This document shows, piece after piece, positions 34,755 through 44,451 of a stretch of 64,000 bases of DNA. Position 1 is the stretch's first letter. Every line of letters begins with the position of its first letter. Made by a program: the position numbers and the translations under genes. The notes below the pieces were generated by a model. That model searched no databases. It worked only from the letters and a program-made list of their open reading frames with translations, and was not told the origin of the DNA. The stretch lies in the NCBI RefSeq assembly GCF_003026455.1, contig NZ_PYMB01000001.1, forward strand, positions 124,001 to 188,000, written 5' to 3'. The stretch is from Photobacterium rosenbergii. Lineage in GTDB: Bacteria > Pseudomonadota > Gammaproteobacteria > Enterobacterales > Vibrionaceae.

Positions 34755-34766
34755 ATTGTTGACAAT
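34755..34766. promoter_or_regulatory. GntR-type operator 3 of the prp locus, at the regulator start
   Basis: ATTGTTGACAAT, with the same half-sites, centred at 34760.5, immediately before the start codon at 34768 and 62 bp (close to six helical turns) from operator 2. Confidence 0.6.
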
Positions 34767-34767
34767 A

Positions 34768-35484
34768 ATGATGAGCAAGCAAGATTTAAAACTGAAAAGT
34801 GTCGACAGCCCAGTTGAGAAAGAGGGCACTAAGTCTGAGAGCTTAACCGAGCAACTGATCGATCAGATTGTCAGTGGCACTTATCCTGCTGGCAGTAAGA
34901 TCTCCGAGCCAGAACTTGCCAAGCATTATGGAGTGAGTCGAGGGCCGTTGCGTGAGGCAATGATGCGCCTTGAGTCCATGGGGTTGGTTGAGCGTATTCC
35001 CCATGTCGGGGCGCGGGTTGTTGCCTTAAGTCAGGAAAAATTAATTGAGATTTATGCGGTTCGCGAAGCCCTAGAAGGTATGGCTGCGAGGCTTGCTTGT
35101 GAGCATATCACCGACGAGGAGCTTGCCGCTTTAGAACACTTGCTAGATACCCACCATCAACATATCGAGCAGGTAGAAGGGGCGTCGTATTTCCACCAAC
35201 AGGGTGATTTCGACTTTCATTACCGGGTGATAAAAGCTAGCCGCAACACCAAGTTAATCAGCCTGCTCTGTGATGAGCTATATCACTTGCTGAGAATGTA
35301 CCGTTATCAGTCTCAGCGTTCACATTCCCGCCCCGAGCAGGCCCTAAAGGAACACTTTCATCTTCTCAGTGCGTTGAAAGAACGCGACGGGGAGTTGGCA
35401 GAGATGTTGATGCGGCGTCACATTATGAGAAGCCGCCAGTTAATTGAACAGCAGTTGAAGCAGGATAAGGAGAAGGTCTCATGA
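34768..35484 (+). CDS. GntR/FCD-family regulator of the methylcitrate operon
   Basis: A 238-aa DNA-binding protein. The winged helix (about 22-88: [57 protein letters not shown] in sequence order) is followed by an FCD ligand domain (about 95-230), with metal/ligand histidines in [11 protein letters not shown] and LKEHFHLL. It replaces the sigma-54-type PrpR of enteric bacteria. It overlaps prpB by 4 bp, so it is cotranscribed. Three matching palindromes in its upstream region indicate autoregulation, probably relieved by a methylcitrate-cycle intermediate. The start may be 34768 or 34771. Confidence 0.9.
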   Translation: MMSKQDLKLKSVDSPVEKEGTKSESLTEQLIDQIVSGTYPAGSKISEPELAKHYGVSRGPLREAMMRLESMGLVERIPHVGARVVALSQEKLIEIYAVREALEGMAARLACEHITDEELAALEHLLDTHHQHIEQVEGASYFHQQGDFDFHYRVIKASRNTKLISLLCDELYHLLRMYRYQSQRSHSRPEQALKEHFHLLSALKERDGELAEMLMRRHIMRSRQLIEQQLKQDKEKVS

Positions 35485-36350
35485 GTCCAGGGAAACGCTT
35501 CCGCCAAGCGGTAGCCAATAACAACCCGTTACAGATAGTCGGTACGGTCAATCCGTATTGTGCCATGATGGCAGAGCAGGTCGGTCATCAGGCGGTATAT
35601 CTTTCGGGGGGAGGGATTGCCAATGCTTCATATGGCTTACCGGATTTAGGTATTACGACGTTGAATGATGTCTTGGAAGATGTCCGTCGCATTACTGCAG
35701 CTACAAAGTTGCCACTGATGGTCGATATTGATACCGGATTTGGTGGTGCCTTTAATATTGCCCGTACCATCAAAGAAGTGGAGCGAAGCGGAGCTGCTGC
35801 GGTTCATATGGAAGATCAAGTGGCTCAAAAACGTTGCGGTCACCGCCCGAATAAAGCCATCGTCAGCCAACAGGAAATGGTAGATAGGATCAAGGCGGCG
35901 GTTGATGCCCGTGTTGATCCTGATTTCGTGATCATGGCTCGAACCGATGCATTGGCTGTTGAGGGTATGGATTCAGCGATTGAGCGGGCCCAAGCTTGTG
36001 TCGAGGCTGGGGCAGATATGATTTTCCCAGAAGCAATGAACACGCTAGAACAATACCAGCAATTCTCAGATGCCGTCAAAGTGCCGATTCTGGCTAATAT
36101 CACTGAGTTTGGCCAAACGCCATTATTCAGTACTGACGAGCTTGCTGAATGTGGGGTGGATATGGTGCTTTATCCGCTGTCTGCATTTAGGGCGATGAAC
36201 CAAGCCGCGCTGAATGTATACCAACATTTGTTGAAAGACGGCCATCAGCGCAATGTTGTCGATCAAATGCAAACTCGTGAAGAACTATACCATTACCTGG
36301 GTTATCACGACTACGAGCAAACCTTGGATAAGCTATTCAAGCAGCCTTGA
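35481..36350 (+). CDS. prpB: 2-methylisocitrate lyase
   Basis: PrpB cleaves 2-methylisocitrate to pyruvate and succinate, the last step of the methylcitrate cycle. The 289-aa protein has the usual length. The catalytic Cys119 is in the family motif [27 protein letters not shown] and the Mg-binding VDIDTGFGG are present, as is [10 protein letters not shown]. It begins within the end of the GntR regulator gene (ATGA overlap). A 156-bp gap separates it from prpC. Confidence 0.96.
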   Translation: MSPGKRFRQAVANNNPLQIVGTVNPYCAMMAEQVGHQAVYLSGGGIANASYGLPDLGITTLNDVLEDVRRITAATKLPLMVDIDTGFGGAFNIARTIKEVERSGAAAVHMEDQVAQKRCGHRPNKAIVSQQEMVDRIKAAVDARVDPDFVIMARTDALAVEGMDSAIERAQACVEAGADMIFPEAMNTLEQYQQFSDAVKVPILANITEFGQTPLFSTDELAECGVDMVLYPLSAFRAMNQAALNVYQHLLKDGHQRNVVDQMQTREELYHYLGYHDYEQTLDKLFKQP

Positions 36351-36506
36351 TAAGATAGCAGGCTAAAGGCTAAAAATATAATTCGAATAATATGAAATAC
36401 AGGGTGGAAATAACCTCTGGGGATCAGTGTAACTATTTATCCCGCCAATAAAGAGGGAAGCCCAATCCATTCAATATCGTGAATACAACTGAAGAAGGAG
36501 TCTGCT

Positions 36507-37682
36507 ATGACTGCGATAGCCGTAGCTGATGTAAAGAAGGACGGAAGCGAAAAGAAATCCAATGCCATTGGTGGTGCGGGCCTCAGAGGGCAAAGTGCCG
36601 GTGTAACGGCGCTTTGTACCGTGGGCAAATCCGGTACCGGATTAACTTATCGTGGCTACGATATTACTGATTTGGCCAATAATGCCGAGTTTGAAGAGGT
36701 GGCCTATTTATTATTGAAAGGCAAACTTCCAAATAAACAAGAATTACAACGTTACAAACAAGCATTAATGACATTTCGCGGGTTACCGGAAGCACTAAGG
36801 TTGGTATTAGAAACCATTCCTGCCGATGCCCATCCGATGGATGTAATGCGAACGGGTTGCTCTATGTTGGGTAACCTTGACCAAGAGCTTGATTTCTCGG
36901 AGCAGGATGAGAAGACCGATAAGCTTCTCGCCATGTTGCCAGCCATTATTTGTTATTGGTATCGCTACAGCCATGACGGTGTACGTATTGATACCGCCAA
37001 TAGCAATGAAGACAGCATTGGTGGATATTTCCTTGAAATGCTGACAGGCAAGTCACCCTCAGAGCTTCATAAGCAGGTCATGCACTGTTCACTGGTTCTT
37101 TATGCAGAGCATGAGTTCAATGCCTCGACATTTACTGCCCGTGTTTGTGCGTCCACTTTATCTGACCTTCATTCTTGTATCACTGCAGCTATCGGTAGCC
37201 TGCGTGGACCGCTGCACGGTGGGGCCAATGAAGCGGCAATGGCAATGATCGAGAATTGGCAAACACCTGATGAAGCCGAAGCGGGCATTATGCAGATGCT
37301 GGCAAACAAAGACAAAATCATGGGCTTTGGTCATGCGATTTACCGTGAATCTGATCCGCGCAATGCTTTAATTAAAGCATGGTCGGAAAAACTGTCTGCC
37401 GATGTTGGCGATACACATTTGTATGCGGTATCTGAGCGTGTAGAGCAGATTATGAAAAGGGAAAAAGGGCTTTTCTGTAATGCTGACTTTTTCCATGCCT
37501 CGGCCTATCACTTTATGGGGATCCCAACCAAATTGTTCACTCCGATATTTGTGATGAGCCGTGTTACAGGTTGGGCTGCCCATGTGTTCGAGCAACGTGC
37601 CAACAACCGGATCATACGTCCGAGTGCTGATTATGAAGGACCTGAGCATCAGGACTGGCTGCCAATTGAAAAGCGCAGTTAA
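36507..37682 (+). CDS. prpC: 2-methylcitrate synthase
   Basis: PrpC condenses propionyl-CoA with oxaloacetate. The 391-aa protein belongs to the citrate synthase family: GLTYRGYDITDLA, RGPLHGGANEAAM (catalytic His), and MGFGHAIYRESDPRN (second His). The catalytic Asp near the C-terminus is part of NADFFHASAYH. Annotation as the methyl form follows from operon position. AGAAGGAG lies before the ATG. Confidence 0.95.
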   Translation: MTAIAVADVKKDGSEKKSNAIGGAGLRGQSAGVTALCTVGKSGTGLTYRGYDITDLANNAEFEEVAYLLLKGKLPNKQELQRYKQALMTFRGLPEALRLVLETIPADAHPMDVMRTGCSMLGNLDQELDFSEQDEKTDKLLAMLPAIICYWYRYSHDGVRIDTANSNEDSIGGYFLEMLTGKSPSELHKQVMHCSLVLYAEHEFNASTFTARVCASTLSDLHSCITAAIGSLRGPLHGGANEAAMAMIENWQTPDEAEAGIMQMLANKDKIMGFGHAIYRESDPRNALIKAWSEKLSADVGDTHLYAVSERVEQIMKREKGLFCNADFFHASAYHFMGIPTKLFTPIFVMSRVTGWAAHVFEQRANNRIIRPSADYEGPEHQDWLPIEKRS

Positions 37683-37706
37683 TACCTCAAATCACGGATG
37701 TTTATT

Positions 37707-40292
37707 ATGAATATGAATACTCAATACCGTAAGCCCCTGCCAGGTAGCGGCCTTGATTTCTTCGACACCCGCGAGGCCGTCAACGAAATATCACCCGGTG
37801 CTTACAAAACCCTGCCATATACCTCACGGGTATTGGCCGAACAGTTGGTCAGGTGTTGCGATCCTGACTCACTGACCGATTGCCTCAAGCAGATCATAGA
37901 GCGCAAGCGCGATTTGGATTTCCCTTGGTATCCGGCCCGTGTAGTTTGTCATGATATTCTGGGGCAGACAGCGTTGGTTGACCTCGCAGGTTTACGTGAT
38001 GCTATCGCTGTTCAGGGGGGCGACCCTGCGAAAGTGAATCCGGTGGTGGAAACACAACTCATTGTTGATCACTCGCTCGCCGTTGAGCATGCCGGATTTG
38101 ATCCAGAAGCCTTCGATAAAAACCGCGCGATTGAAGAACGCCGAAATGAAGATCGTTTCCACTTTATCGAGTGGTGTAAAACCGCGTTCGAAAACGTCAA
38201 CGTGATCCCTGCGGGTAACGGCATTATGCACCAGATCAACTTGGAGAAAATGTCACCGGTTGTTCAATCCAAAAATGGTGTCGCATACCCTGATACCTGT
38301 GTTGGTACCGATAGTCATACACCACACGTTGATGCTTTGGGTGTAATTGCTATTGGCGTGGGGGGACTGGAAGCAGAAACGGTTATGCTGGGCCGCCCAT
38401 CAATGATGCGCCTGCCAGATATAGTTGGGGTTAACCTGACCGGGAAACGCCAGCCGGGCATTACCGCGACCGATATCGTACTGGCTATTACTGAGTTCTT
38501 ACGAAATGAGCGTGTCGTCTCTTCTTATTTGGAGTTCTTTGGTGAAGGTGCTCGGGATCTTACCATTGGTGATCGTGCAACCATTTCAAATATGACCCCG
38601 GAGTATGGCGCGACAGCGGGTATGTTCTACATCGATGAGCAAACCATCAATTACCTCAAACTCACTGGGCGTGATGAACAGCAGGTTGAGTTAGTAGAGA
38701 GCTATGCCAAGCAAACCGGTTTATGGGCCGATGATTTAGTCTCAGCCCAATACGAACGTGTACTGGAATTCGACCTGTCTAGCGTTTCGCGCAATATGGC
38801 AGGGCCATCTAATCCTCACCGCCGTCTACCAACGTCAGAGTTGGCCTCGCGAGGGATTTCCGGTGAGTGGCAGGAGAAAGATGGCGAGTTGCCGGATGGT
38901 GCTGTCATTATTGCAGCCATTACCTCATGTACCAATACCAGTAACCCTCGCAATGTGGTGGCAGCAGGCTTGCTCGCCAAGAAAGCCAATGAATTGGGCT
39001 TGGTACGAAAGCCTTGGGTGAAATCCTCGTTTGCACCGGGCTCGAAGGTCGCCAAATTGTATTTGGAAGAAGCCGGTCTTTTGCCTGAAATGGAAAAACT
39101 AGGTTTTGGCATTGTTGCCTACGCTTGTACGACCTGTAACGGAATGAGTGGGGCACTGGATCCTGAAATCCAGCAGGAGATCATCGACCGGGACCTATAC
39201 GCGACTGCAGTGTTGTCCGGGAATCGTAACTTTGATGGCCGTATCCACCCTTATGCCAAACAGGCGTTTTTGGCTTCGCCGCCGCTGGTGGTGGCGTACG
39301 CTCTTGCAGGTTCGATTAGGTTTGATATCGAGCGCGATGCCTTGGGAACCGACAAACAAGGTAATCCAGTATTCCTAAACGACCTATGGCCTTCCGATGA
39401 AGAAATTGATGCGGTTGTCGGTAAGCATGTTAAGCCTGAGCAGTTCAATCAGGTATACATCCAGATGTTCAAACTGGATGAAGGACAACGTAATAGCAAC
39501 CCGCTATATGATTGGCGTCCGATGAGTACCTATATTCGTAGACCACCTTATTGGGAGGGAGCGTTAGCCGGAGAGAGGACATTATCTGGAATGCGCCCAC
39601 TGGCGGTCTTGGGTGACAACATCACAACTGACCATCTTTCTCCCTCCAATGCCATTCTTGCTTCTAGTGCGGCGGGTGAGTACCTAGCGAAAATGGGCGT
39701 GCCGGAAGAAGATTTCAACTCGTACGCTACTCACCGTGGTGATCACCTTACGGCGCAGCGGGCGACGTTTGCCAATCCAAAACTGTTTAATGAAATGGTT
39801 CGGGAAAATGGAGAGGTTGTCCAAGGCTCACTAGCACGTCTCGAACCTGAAGGGAAGGTAGTGCGCATGTGGGAAGCCATTGAGTCTTATATGGAGCGTA
39901 AGCAACCCCTTATCGTTGTTGCGGGTGCCGATTATGGCCAGGGCTCCTCTCGGGATTGGGCTGCTAAAGGGGTTCGTTTAGCAGGGGTCGAAGCAATAGT
40001 TGCTGAAGGTTTTGAGCGTATCCACCGTACCAACCTTGTTGGGATGGGCGTATTACCATTGCAGTTCAAGCAAGGCATTGACCGAAATACGTTGGCGTTG
40101 GATGGCACGGAAGTCTATGACGTCGTGGGCGATATTCAGGCAGGCACCGACTTGGCTTTGGTGGTAACACGCGCTAATGGTGATAAAGTGGATGTGCCGG
40201 TGACGTGCCGTCTTGATACTGCTGATGAAGTCGCGGTGTATAAAGCGGGTGGCGTGCTGCAGCGATTTGCTCAAGATTTCTTGGCGCAATAG
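37707..40292 (+). CDS. acnD: Fe/S-dependent 2-methylcitrate dehydratase
   Basis: AcnD dehydrates 2-methylcitrate in the methylcitrate cycle and needs the isomerase PrpF, encoded next. The protein (861 aa) is of the aconitase superfamily: the 4Fe-4S cysteines are in ITSCTNTSNP (first) and ACTTCNG (two more). PDTCVGTDSHTPHVDALG and ADYGQGSSRDWAAKG (swivel domain) are typical. AcnD replaces the iron-independent PrpD of E. coli. The start is uncertain: ATGs occur at 37698, 37707 and 37713; 37707 fits a GGATG upstream best. Confidence 0.96.
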   Translation: MNMNTQYRKPLPGSGLDFFDTREAVNEISPGAYKTLPYTSRVLAEQLVRCCDPDSLTDCLKQIIERKRDLDFPWYPARVVCHDILGQTALVDLAGLRDAIAVQGGDPAKVNPVVETQLIVDHSLAVEHAGFDPEAFDKNRAIEERRNEDRFHFIEWCKTAFENVNVIPAGNGIMHQINLEKMSPVVQSKNGVAYPDTCVGTDSHTPHVDALGVIAIGVGGLEAETVMLGRPSMMRLPDIVGVNLTGKRQPGITATDIVLAITEFLRNERVVSSYLEFFGEGARDLTIGDRATISNMTPEYGATAGMFYIDEQTINYLKLTGRDEQQVELVESYAKQTGLWADDLVSAQYERVLEFDLSSVSRNMAGPSNPHRRLPTSELASRGISGEWQEKDGELPDGAVIIAAITSCTNTSNPRNVVAAGLLAKKANELGLVRKPWVKSSFAPGSKVAKLYLEEAGLLPEMEKLGFGIVAYACTTCNGMSGALDPEIQQEIIDRDLYATAVLSGNRNFDGRIHPYAKQAFLASPPLVVAYALAGSIRFDIERDALGTDKQGNPVFLNDLWPSDEEIDAVVGKHVKPEQFNQVYIQMFKLDEGQRNSNPLYDWRPMSTYIRRPPYWEGALAGERTLSGMRPLAVLGDNITTDHLSPSNAILASSAAGEYLAKMGVPEEDFNSYATHRGDHLTAQRATFANPKLFNEMVRENGEVVQGSLARLEPEGKVVRMWEAIESYMERKQPLIVVAGADYGQGSSRDWAAKGVRLAGVEAIVAEGFERIHRTNLVGMGVLPLQFKQGIDRNTLALDGTEVYDVVGDIQAGTDLALVVTRANGDKVDVPVTCRLDTADEVAVYKAGGVLQRFAQDFLAQ

Positions 40293-40305
40293 GGGGAGGG
40301 CGAAC

Positions 40306-41514
40306 ATGACAAACTTAACTTCTCTGCCTAAGCAGGGTACGCAATCGCAAATCAGGATACCTGCCACTTACATGCGTGGCGGAACGAGCAAAGGGGTGTT
40401 TTTCAGCCTGAGCGATTTGCCGTTGGAAGCACAAGTTGCAGGTGAAGCCCGAGATAAATTACTTATGCGGGTCATTGGTAGCCCTGATCCATATGCGAAG
40501 CAAATTGACGGTATGGGTGGGGCTACTTCAAGTACCAGTAAAACGGTGATTGTGTCCAAAAGCGGCAAAGCTGATCACGATGTGGATTATTTGTTTGGCC
40601 AGGTATCAATCGACAAGCCTTTTGTTGATTGGAGCGGGAACTGCGGAAATTTGTCGGCGGCAGTAGGGCCTTTTGCGATTCATGCGGGTTTGATCCCAAC
40701 TGATCGAATTCCAGAAAATGGCATCGTGAAAGTACGTGTCTGGCAGGTCAACATCGAGAAAACAATCGAAATACATGTTCCTATCGTTAATGGTTTTGTC
40801 CAGGAAACCGGTGAGTTTGAACTCGACGGCGTCACGTTTCCTGCCGCTGAAATTCAGGTCGACTTCTTGGATCCTGCTGATGGTGATGGGTCGATGTTTC
40901 CGACCGGCAACCTTGTCGATGATCTGGAAGTGCCAGAAGTCGGTACCTTCAATGCCACTATGATTAATGCCGGGATCCCGACCATTTTTATCGACGCCGA
41001 AGCGCTCGGTTATATCGGCACTGAATTGCAGGGCGATATCAATAGTGATGAGGGGGCATTGGCCAGGTTTGAGCGTATACGTGCTTATGGGGCATTGAAG
41101 ATGGGGTTGATATCCCATTTGGAAGAGGCCGAAACACGCCAACACACACCGAAAGTTGCTTTCGTTTCAAAACCCAAAGCGTACCTAACATCGAGTGGCA
41201 AAACGGTGACAGAGAACAATGCAGATGTGCTGGTTCGGGCTTTATCTATGGGCAAGTTACACCATGCCATGATGGGAACCGCTGCAGTGGCTATTGCTTC
41301 AGCGGCAAGTGTACCGGGTACATTGGTTAACCTCGCTGCAGGTGGTGGGAGTAAAGAATCAGTCACGTTTGGTCACCCTTCAGGAACATTGAAAGTAGGG
41401 GCGCAGGCCACAAAAGCTGAGCATGGCTGGGTTGTTGAGAAAGTCATGATGAGCCGTAGCGCGCGTATCATGATGGAAGGCTTCGTCCGTGTTCCATCCA
41501 ATGTTTTTGAATAA
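40306..41514 (+). CDS. prpF: 2-methylaconitate cis-trans isomerase
   Basis: PrpF converts the trans form of 2-methylaconitate made by AcnD to the cis form. The 402-aa protein has the two-domain diaminopimelate-epimerase-like fold. MRGGTSKGVFF begins the N-terminal domain, and the key Lys is in GGTSKG. DWSGNCGNLSAAVGPFAI is also distinctive. The start at 40306 has GGGGGAGGG upstream, removing 31 residues that a longer frame would add within acnD. Confidence 0.95.
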   Translation: MTNLTSLPKQGTQSQIRIPATYMRGGTSKGVFFSLSDLPLEAQVAGEARDKLLMRVIGSPDPYAKQIDGMGGATSSTSKTVIVSKSGKADHDVDYLFGQVSIDKPFVDWSGNCGNLSAAVGPFAIHAGLIPTDRIPENGIVKVRVWQVNIEKTIEIHVPIVNGFVQETGEFELDGVTFPAAEIQVDFLDPADGDGSMFPTGNLVDDLEVPEVGTFNATMINAGIPTIFIDAEALGYIGTELQGDINSDEGALARFERIRAYGALKMGLISHLEEAETRQHTPKVAFVSKPKAYLTSSGKTVTENNADVLVRALSMGKLHHAMMGTAAVAIASAASVPGTLVNLAAGGGSKESVTFGHPSGTLKVGAQATKAEHGWVVEKVMMSRSARIMMEGFVRVPSNVFE

Positions 41515-41572
41515 TGTTTTTGAATGACACCCCTTTGATGAAGCAATGTCAGGACATACTGGAGGAAGCACT

Positions 41573-43447
41573 ATGTCTGCATATCAGAAAGAATATCAAC
41601 TGGCACAAAGTGCACCGCAAGATTTTTGGCAACAACAAGCACAGAAATTGCCTTGGTATCAGTTTCCAAAAAATATATTAAGCAAGGACGAGAATGGCAT
41701 AGAGCGCTGGTTTGCCGATGGTGAATTAAATACATGTTATTTGGCGTTAGACCAGCATGTTGAAGCCGGAAGAGGGAATCAGACGGCCCTGATATACGAC
41801 TCACCGGTAACAGGTTCCAAAGTGCAGTACAGCTATCAGGTGTTAAGGGATCAGGTAGCAAAGACGGCTGGCATGCTGACTGAGTTGGGGGTTACAAAAG
41901 GTGACCGTGTGGTGATCTACATGCCGATGATCCCTGAAGCGGCCATGGCGATGCTGGCATGTGCCCGTATTGGCGCAATTCACTCAGTGGTCTTTGGTGG
42001 CTTTGCGCCAAATGAACTGGCAGTTCGAATCGAAGATGCCGAGCCCAAGTTAATACTAACGGCAAGTTGTGGCATTGAAGTAAACAAGGTCATTCCCTAC
42101 AAGCCAATGGTTGATCAAGCCATTATGGATAGCCGCTGGAAACCTGAACATGTGGTCGTTTTCCAGCGTAATGCTTGTCGGGCTGAACTAACCGAGGAAA
42201 GGGATCGTGATTGGCAGGCTTTGAAACAAAAAGCAGAGATGGCTCCTTGTGTATCAGTGAAAGCCACTGATCCCCTTTATATTCTTTATACCTCTGGCAC
42301 AACGGGTAAGCCAAAGGGTGTGGTTAGGGATAACGGAGGCCATGCCGTTGCGATGAAATACAGCATGGAAACTCTCTATAACGTCAAACCTGGAGAAGTC
42401 TTCTGGGCTGCTTCGGATGTAGGCTGGGTAGTTGGTCACTCCTATATTGTCTACGGCCCCCTTATCCATGGCTGTACAACGGTCATGTTTGAGGGCAAAC
42501 CGGTGAAAACCCCCGATCCTGCGGCTTTTTGGCGGGTTTGTAATGAATATGGCGTTAAAGTGTTGTTTTCGGCACCGACAGCATTCCGCGCAATAAAGAA
42601 AGAAGATCCCGAAGGGGGATTACTTGCCGAGTATCCAATGAATGAGCTTAAAGCGATATACATGGCTGGTGAAAGGCTAGACCCGCCAACGCTGGAGTGG
42701 GTGCAAGAAAAGACTGGACGGCCAGTGATAGACCACTGGTGGCAGACCGAAACAGGGTGGGCGATTGCAGGAAACCCTGTGGGGCTTGAGAGCTTCGATA
42801 TAAAGCCAGGCTCTGCCACTATGCCGATCCCTGGATATGGCGTTGTGGTACTGGATGAAACCGGTGAAGAGAAATCGGCTAACCAACAGGGCTATATTGC
42901 CATTAAACGCCCACTACCACCTGGTTGCTTGCCAACAGTGTGGCGCAACCATGACAGGTTCCAATCTGGCTATCTTAGCCAGTTTCCCGGTTACTATGTC
43001 TCTGGCGACGGCGGATATATTGATGAGGACGGGTATTTATTTGTCATGGGACGGATAGACGATGTTATCAATGTGGCCGGGCACCGCCTTTCAACCGGTG
43101 AGATGGAAGAGGTGGTCGGCGGACACGAAGCTGTCGCTGAGTGTGCGGTCATTGGTATCCACGATGATTTGAAAGGACAACTTCCGTTGGGGCTGGTGGT
43201 TTTGAAAGACGGCTACTTCTCGGCAGATGGTGCTATTGAGAAAGAGCTCTTGATGAAAGTGAGAAGCGAAATCGGCGCGGTTGCCTGCTTTAACCGGGCG
43301 CTGGTCGTCGACAGGTTACCGAAAACACGCTCTGGCAAAATACTACGTAGAGTAATTAGGCAAATTGCTGATGGAGAGCAGTATGTGGTGCCATCTACCA
43401 TTGATGACCCATCGAGCTTAAGTGAAATAGAAAAAGTGCTGGGATAG
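41573..43447 (+). CDS. prpE: Propionyl-CoA synthetase
   Basis: PrpE activates propionate to propionyl-CoA (via propionyl-AMP), feeding PrpC. The 624-aa enzyme is of the acetyl-CoA synthetase type: ILYTSGTTGKPKGVV (P-loop), WWQTETGWAI, the hinge region GRIDDVINVAGHRLSTGEME, and the C-terminal TRSGKILRR with the catalytic, acetylation-controlled Lys. GGAGGA seven bases before the ATG at 41573 sets the start. It ends the prp operon, followed by a terminator. Confidence 0.95.
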   Translation: MSAYQKEYQLAQSAPQDFWQQQAQKLPWYQFPKNILSKDENGIERWFADGELNTCYLALDQHVEAGRGNQTALIYDSPVTGSKVQYSYQVLRDQVAKTAGMLTELGVTKGDRVVIYMPMIPEAAMAMLACARIGAIHSVVFGGFAPNELAVRIEDAEPKLILTASCGIEVNKVIPYKPMVDQAIMDSRWKPEHVVVFQRNACRAELTEERDRDWQALKQKAEMAPCVSVKATDPLYILYTSGTTGKPKGVVRDNGGHAVAMKYSMETLYNVKPGEVFWAASDVGWVVGHSYIVYGPLIHGCTTVMFEGKPVKTPDPAAFWRVCNEYGVKVLFSAPTAFRAIKKEDPEGGLLAEYPMNELKAIYMAGERLDPPTLEWVQEKTGRPVIDHWWQTETGWAIAGNPVGLESFDIKPGSATMPIPGYGVVVLDETGEEKSANQQGYIAIKRPLPPGCLPTVWRNHDRFQSGYLSQFPGYYVSGDGGYIDEDGYLFVMGRIDDVINVAGHRLSTGEMEEVVGGHEAVAECAVIGIHDDLKGQLPLGLVVLKDGYFSADGAIEKELLMKVRSEIGAVACFNRALVVDRLPKTRSGKILRRVIRQIADGEQYVVPSTIDDPSSLSEIEKVLG

Positions 43448-43502
43448 TGCAGTAAAGGAATTGCACGCTTTTACAGTGCCTTTCCAAAATCAGCATTTAG
43501 AG

Positions 43503-43530
43503 AGCCCTTCACATCTGAGGGGCTTTTTTA
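43503..43530 (+). terminator. Terminator of the prp operon
   Basis: AGCCCTTCA-CATC-TGAGGGGCT (one G-T pair) followed by TTTTTT. Confidence 0.88.
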
Positions 43531-43557
43531 TGAGTTATGAATAATGAATTAAGTGCA

Positions 43558-43579
43558 CACTGTGATCTTGATCATATTT
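43558..43579. promoter_or_regulatory. CRP-like site
   Basis: CACTGTGATCTTGATCATATTT matches the CRP consensus at 18 of 22 positions, including a full TGTGATCT left half. It lies about 50 bp upstream of the start at 43629, with a -10-like TATCAAT at 43591, in a class II arrangement. Confidence 0.6.
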
Positions 43580-43628
43580 GTATTGTGGACTATCAATAGA
43601 AACAGTGCATTGCGAAAAGGAGGGTGCC

Positions 43629-43958
43629 ATGCATTTCAACTTTATTATTATTGGGTTTGCACTAGCGGCTTTAGCGCTGGATAAACTGTCAATCTTTGAT
43701 GATGACACATCTGATTACGTAAATGTGCCAACCTATCAAGTCAATCCGGATTTTTCTAAGACATCGGCTCCTACCGCTAAAGCAGAAACGGAAAGAAAAG
43801 CTTCATATCCCGTCGAGCCTATTTCAGCTCGGGACATCTCTCCTCGGCATAGTATCGATGAATATGATGCCATGATGACACCGAGTGCGACACCTCATGC
43901 TTCACTGAATGTAAAACAGGTGGTGTTAGGGGGAATGGTTGTTCCTGCTGATTACTAA
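43629..43958 (+). CDS. Small membrane-anchored protein of unknown function
   Basis: A 109-aa protein: an N-terminal hydrophobic anchor (FNFIIIGFALAALALDKL) followed by a low-complexity, Ser/Thr/Pro-rich, periplasm- or cytoplasm-facing tail (residues about 25-109) with no known domain. AAGGAGG is placed ideally before the ATG. It stands alone under a CRP-like site and ends in a terminator. No homologue is recognised. Confidence 0.65.
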   Translation: MHFNFIIIGFALAALALDKLSIFDDDTSDYVNVPTYQVNPDFSKTSAPTAKAETERKASYPVEPISARDISPRHSIDEYDAMMTPSATPHASLNVKQVVLGGMVVPADY

Positions 43959-43982
43959 AAAAGCCACTTACGTGGCTTTTTG
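43957..43982. terminator. Bidirectional terminator
   Basis: AAAAAGCCAC-TTAC-GTGGCTTTTT. It also contains the stop codon of the small minus-strand ORF at 43968-44075. Confidence 0.85.
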
Positions 43983-44075
43983 GTAGTCTCTTAGAAACGC
44001 AATCCTTGCTTTACTCAGTGCTGATTGTGTTTCTGATTTCAGTTTTTGCCTAACCAGTTTGGCATCCTTACTCAT
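43968..44075 (-). CDS. Candidate 35-aa basic helical small protein
   Basis: An ATG (complement of 44073-44075) opens 35 codons: MSKDAKLVRQKLKSETQSAL then SKARIAFLRDYQKAT, ending in TAA inside the terminator hairpin. The composition is strongly protein-like (Lys/Arg/Ala/Leu/Gln, amphipathic helix), and GGAA lies ten to thirteen bases upstream. It converges on the small membrane protein gene at 43629. Family unknown. Confidence 0.5.
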   Translation of the reverse strand: MSKDAKLVRQKLKSETQSALSKARIAFLRDYQKAT

Positions 44076-44451
44076 AAGTAAAAGTTCCTATGCAATCCAT
44101 GCACGTTTGACCAACGTTGCTAATTATTGATTTTATTGGCTATGGGTGTGACATCCGTCCCAACTCCACGCTGCTTTTGCAAGGAAATATATACAAAAGT
44201 GTTGTCTAATTAAAGCTATATGGTATTGCAATACGGTTAAAACCCATGATTTCGTGATCTTCATCAACTTTATGCATCATAACTCTTATGCGTGTGTGGA
44301 GTATTTGCTCAGTTTGGTATGTTTTTATCTTGTTGTTTACAGATCTTGAACCCGTCATTCGTTAGGTTAGAATCAACGAAATAGAAAATGATGAGCTTTG
44401 AAATTCAAGCATAAAAAGCTTAAATAAGTATCTCTCGAAGTAGACAACAAG
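44076..44451. other. Intergenic region before the FhuF-like gene
   Basis: 376 bp, no gene recognised. No good Fur box was found, although the downstream product is iron-related. Confidence 0.45.

Noticed and set aside
40213..40305. Extended N-terminus of PrpF within acnD
   Set aside because: A strong ribosome site directly before 40306 and the family N-terminus there.
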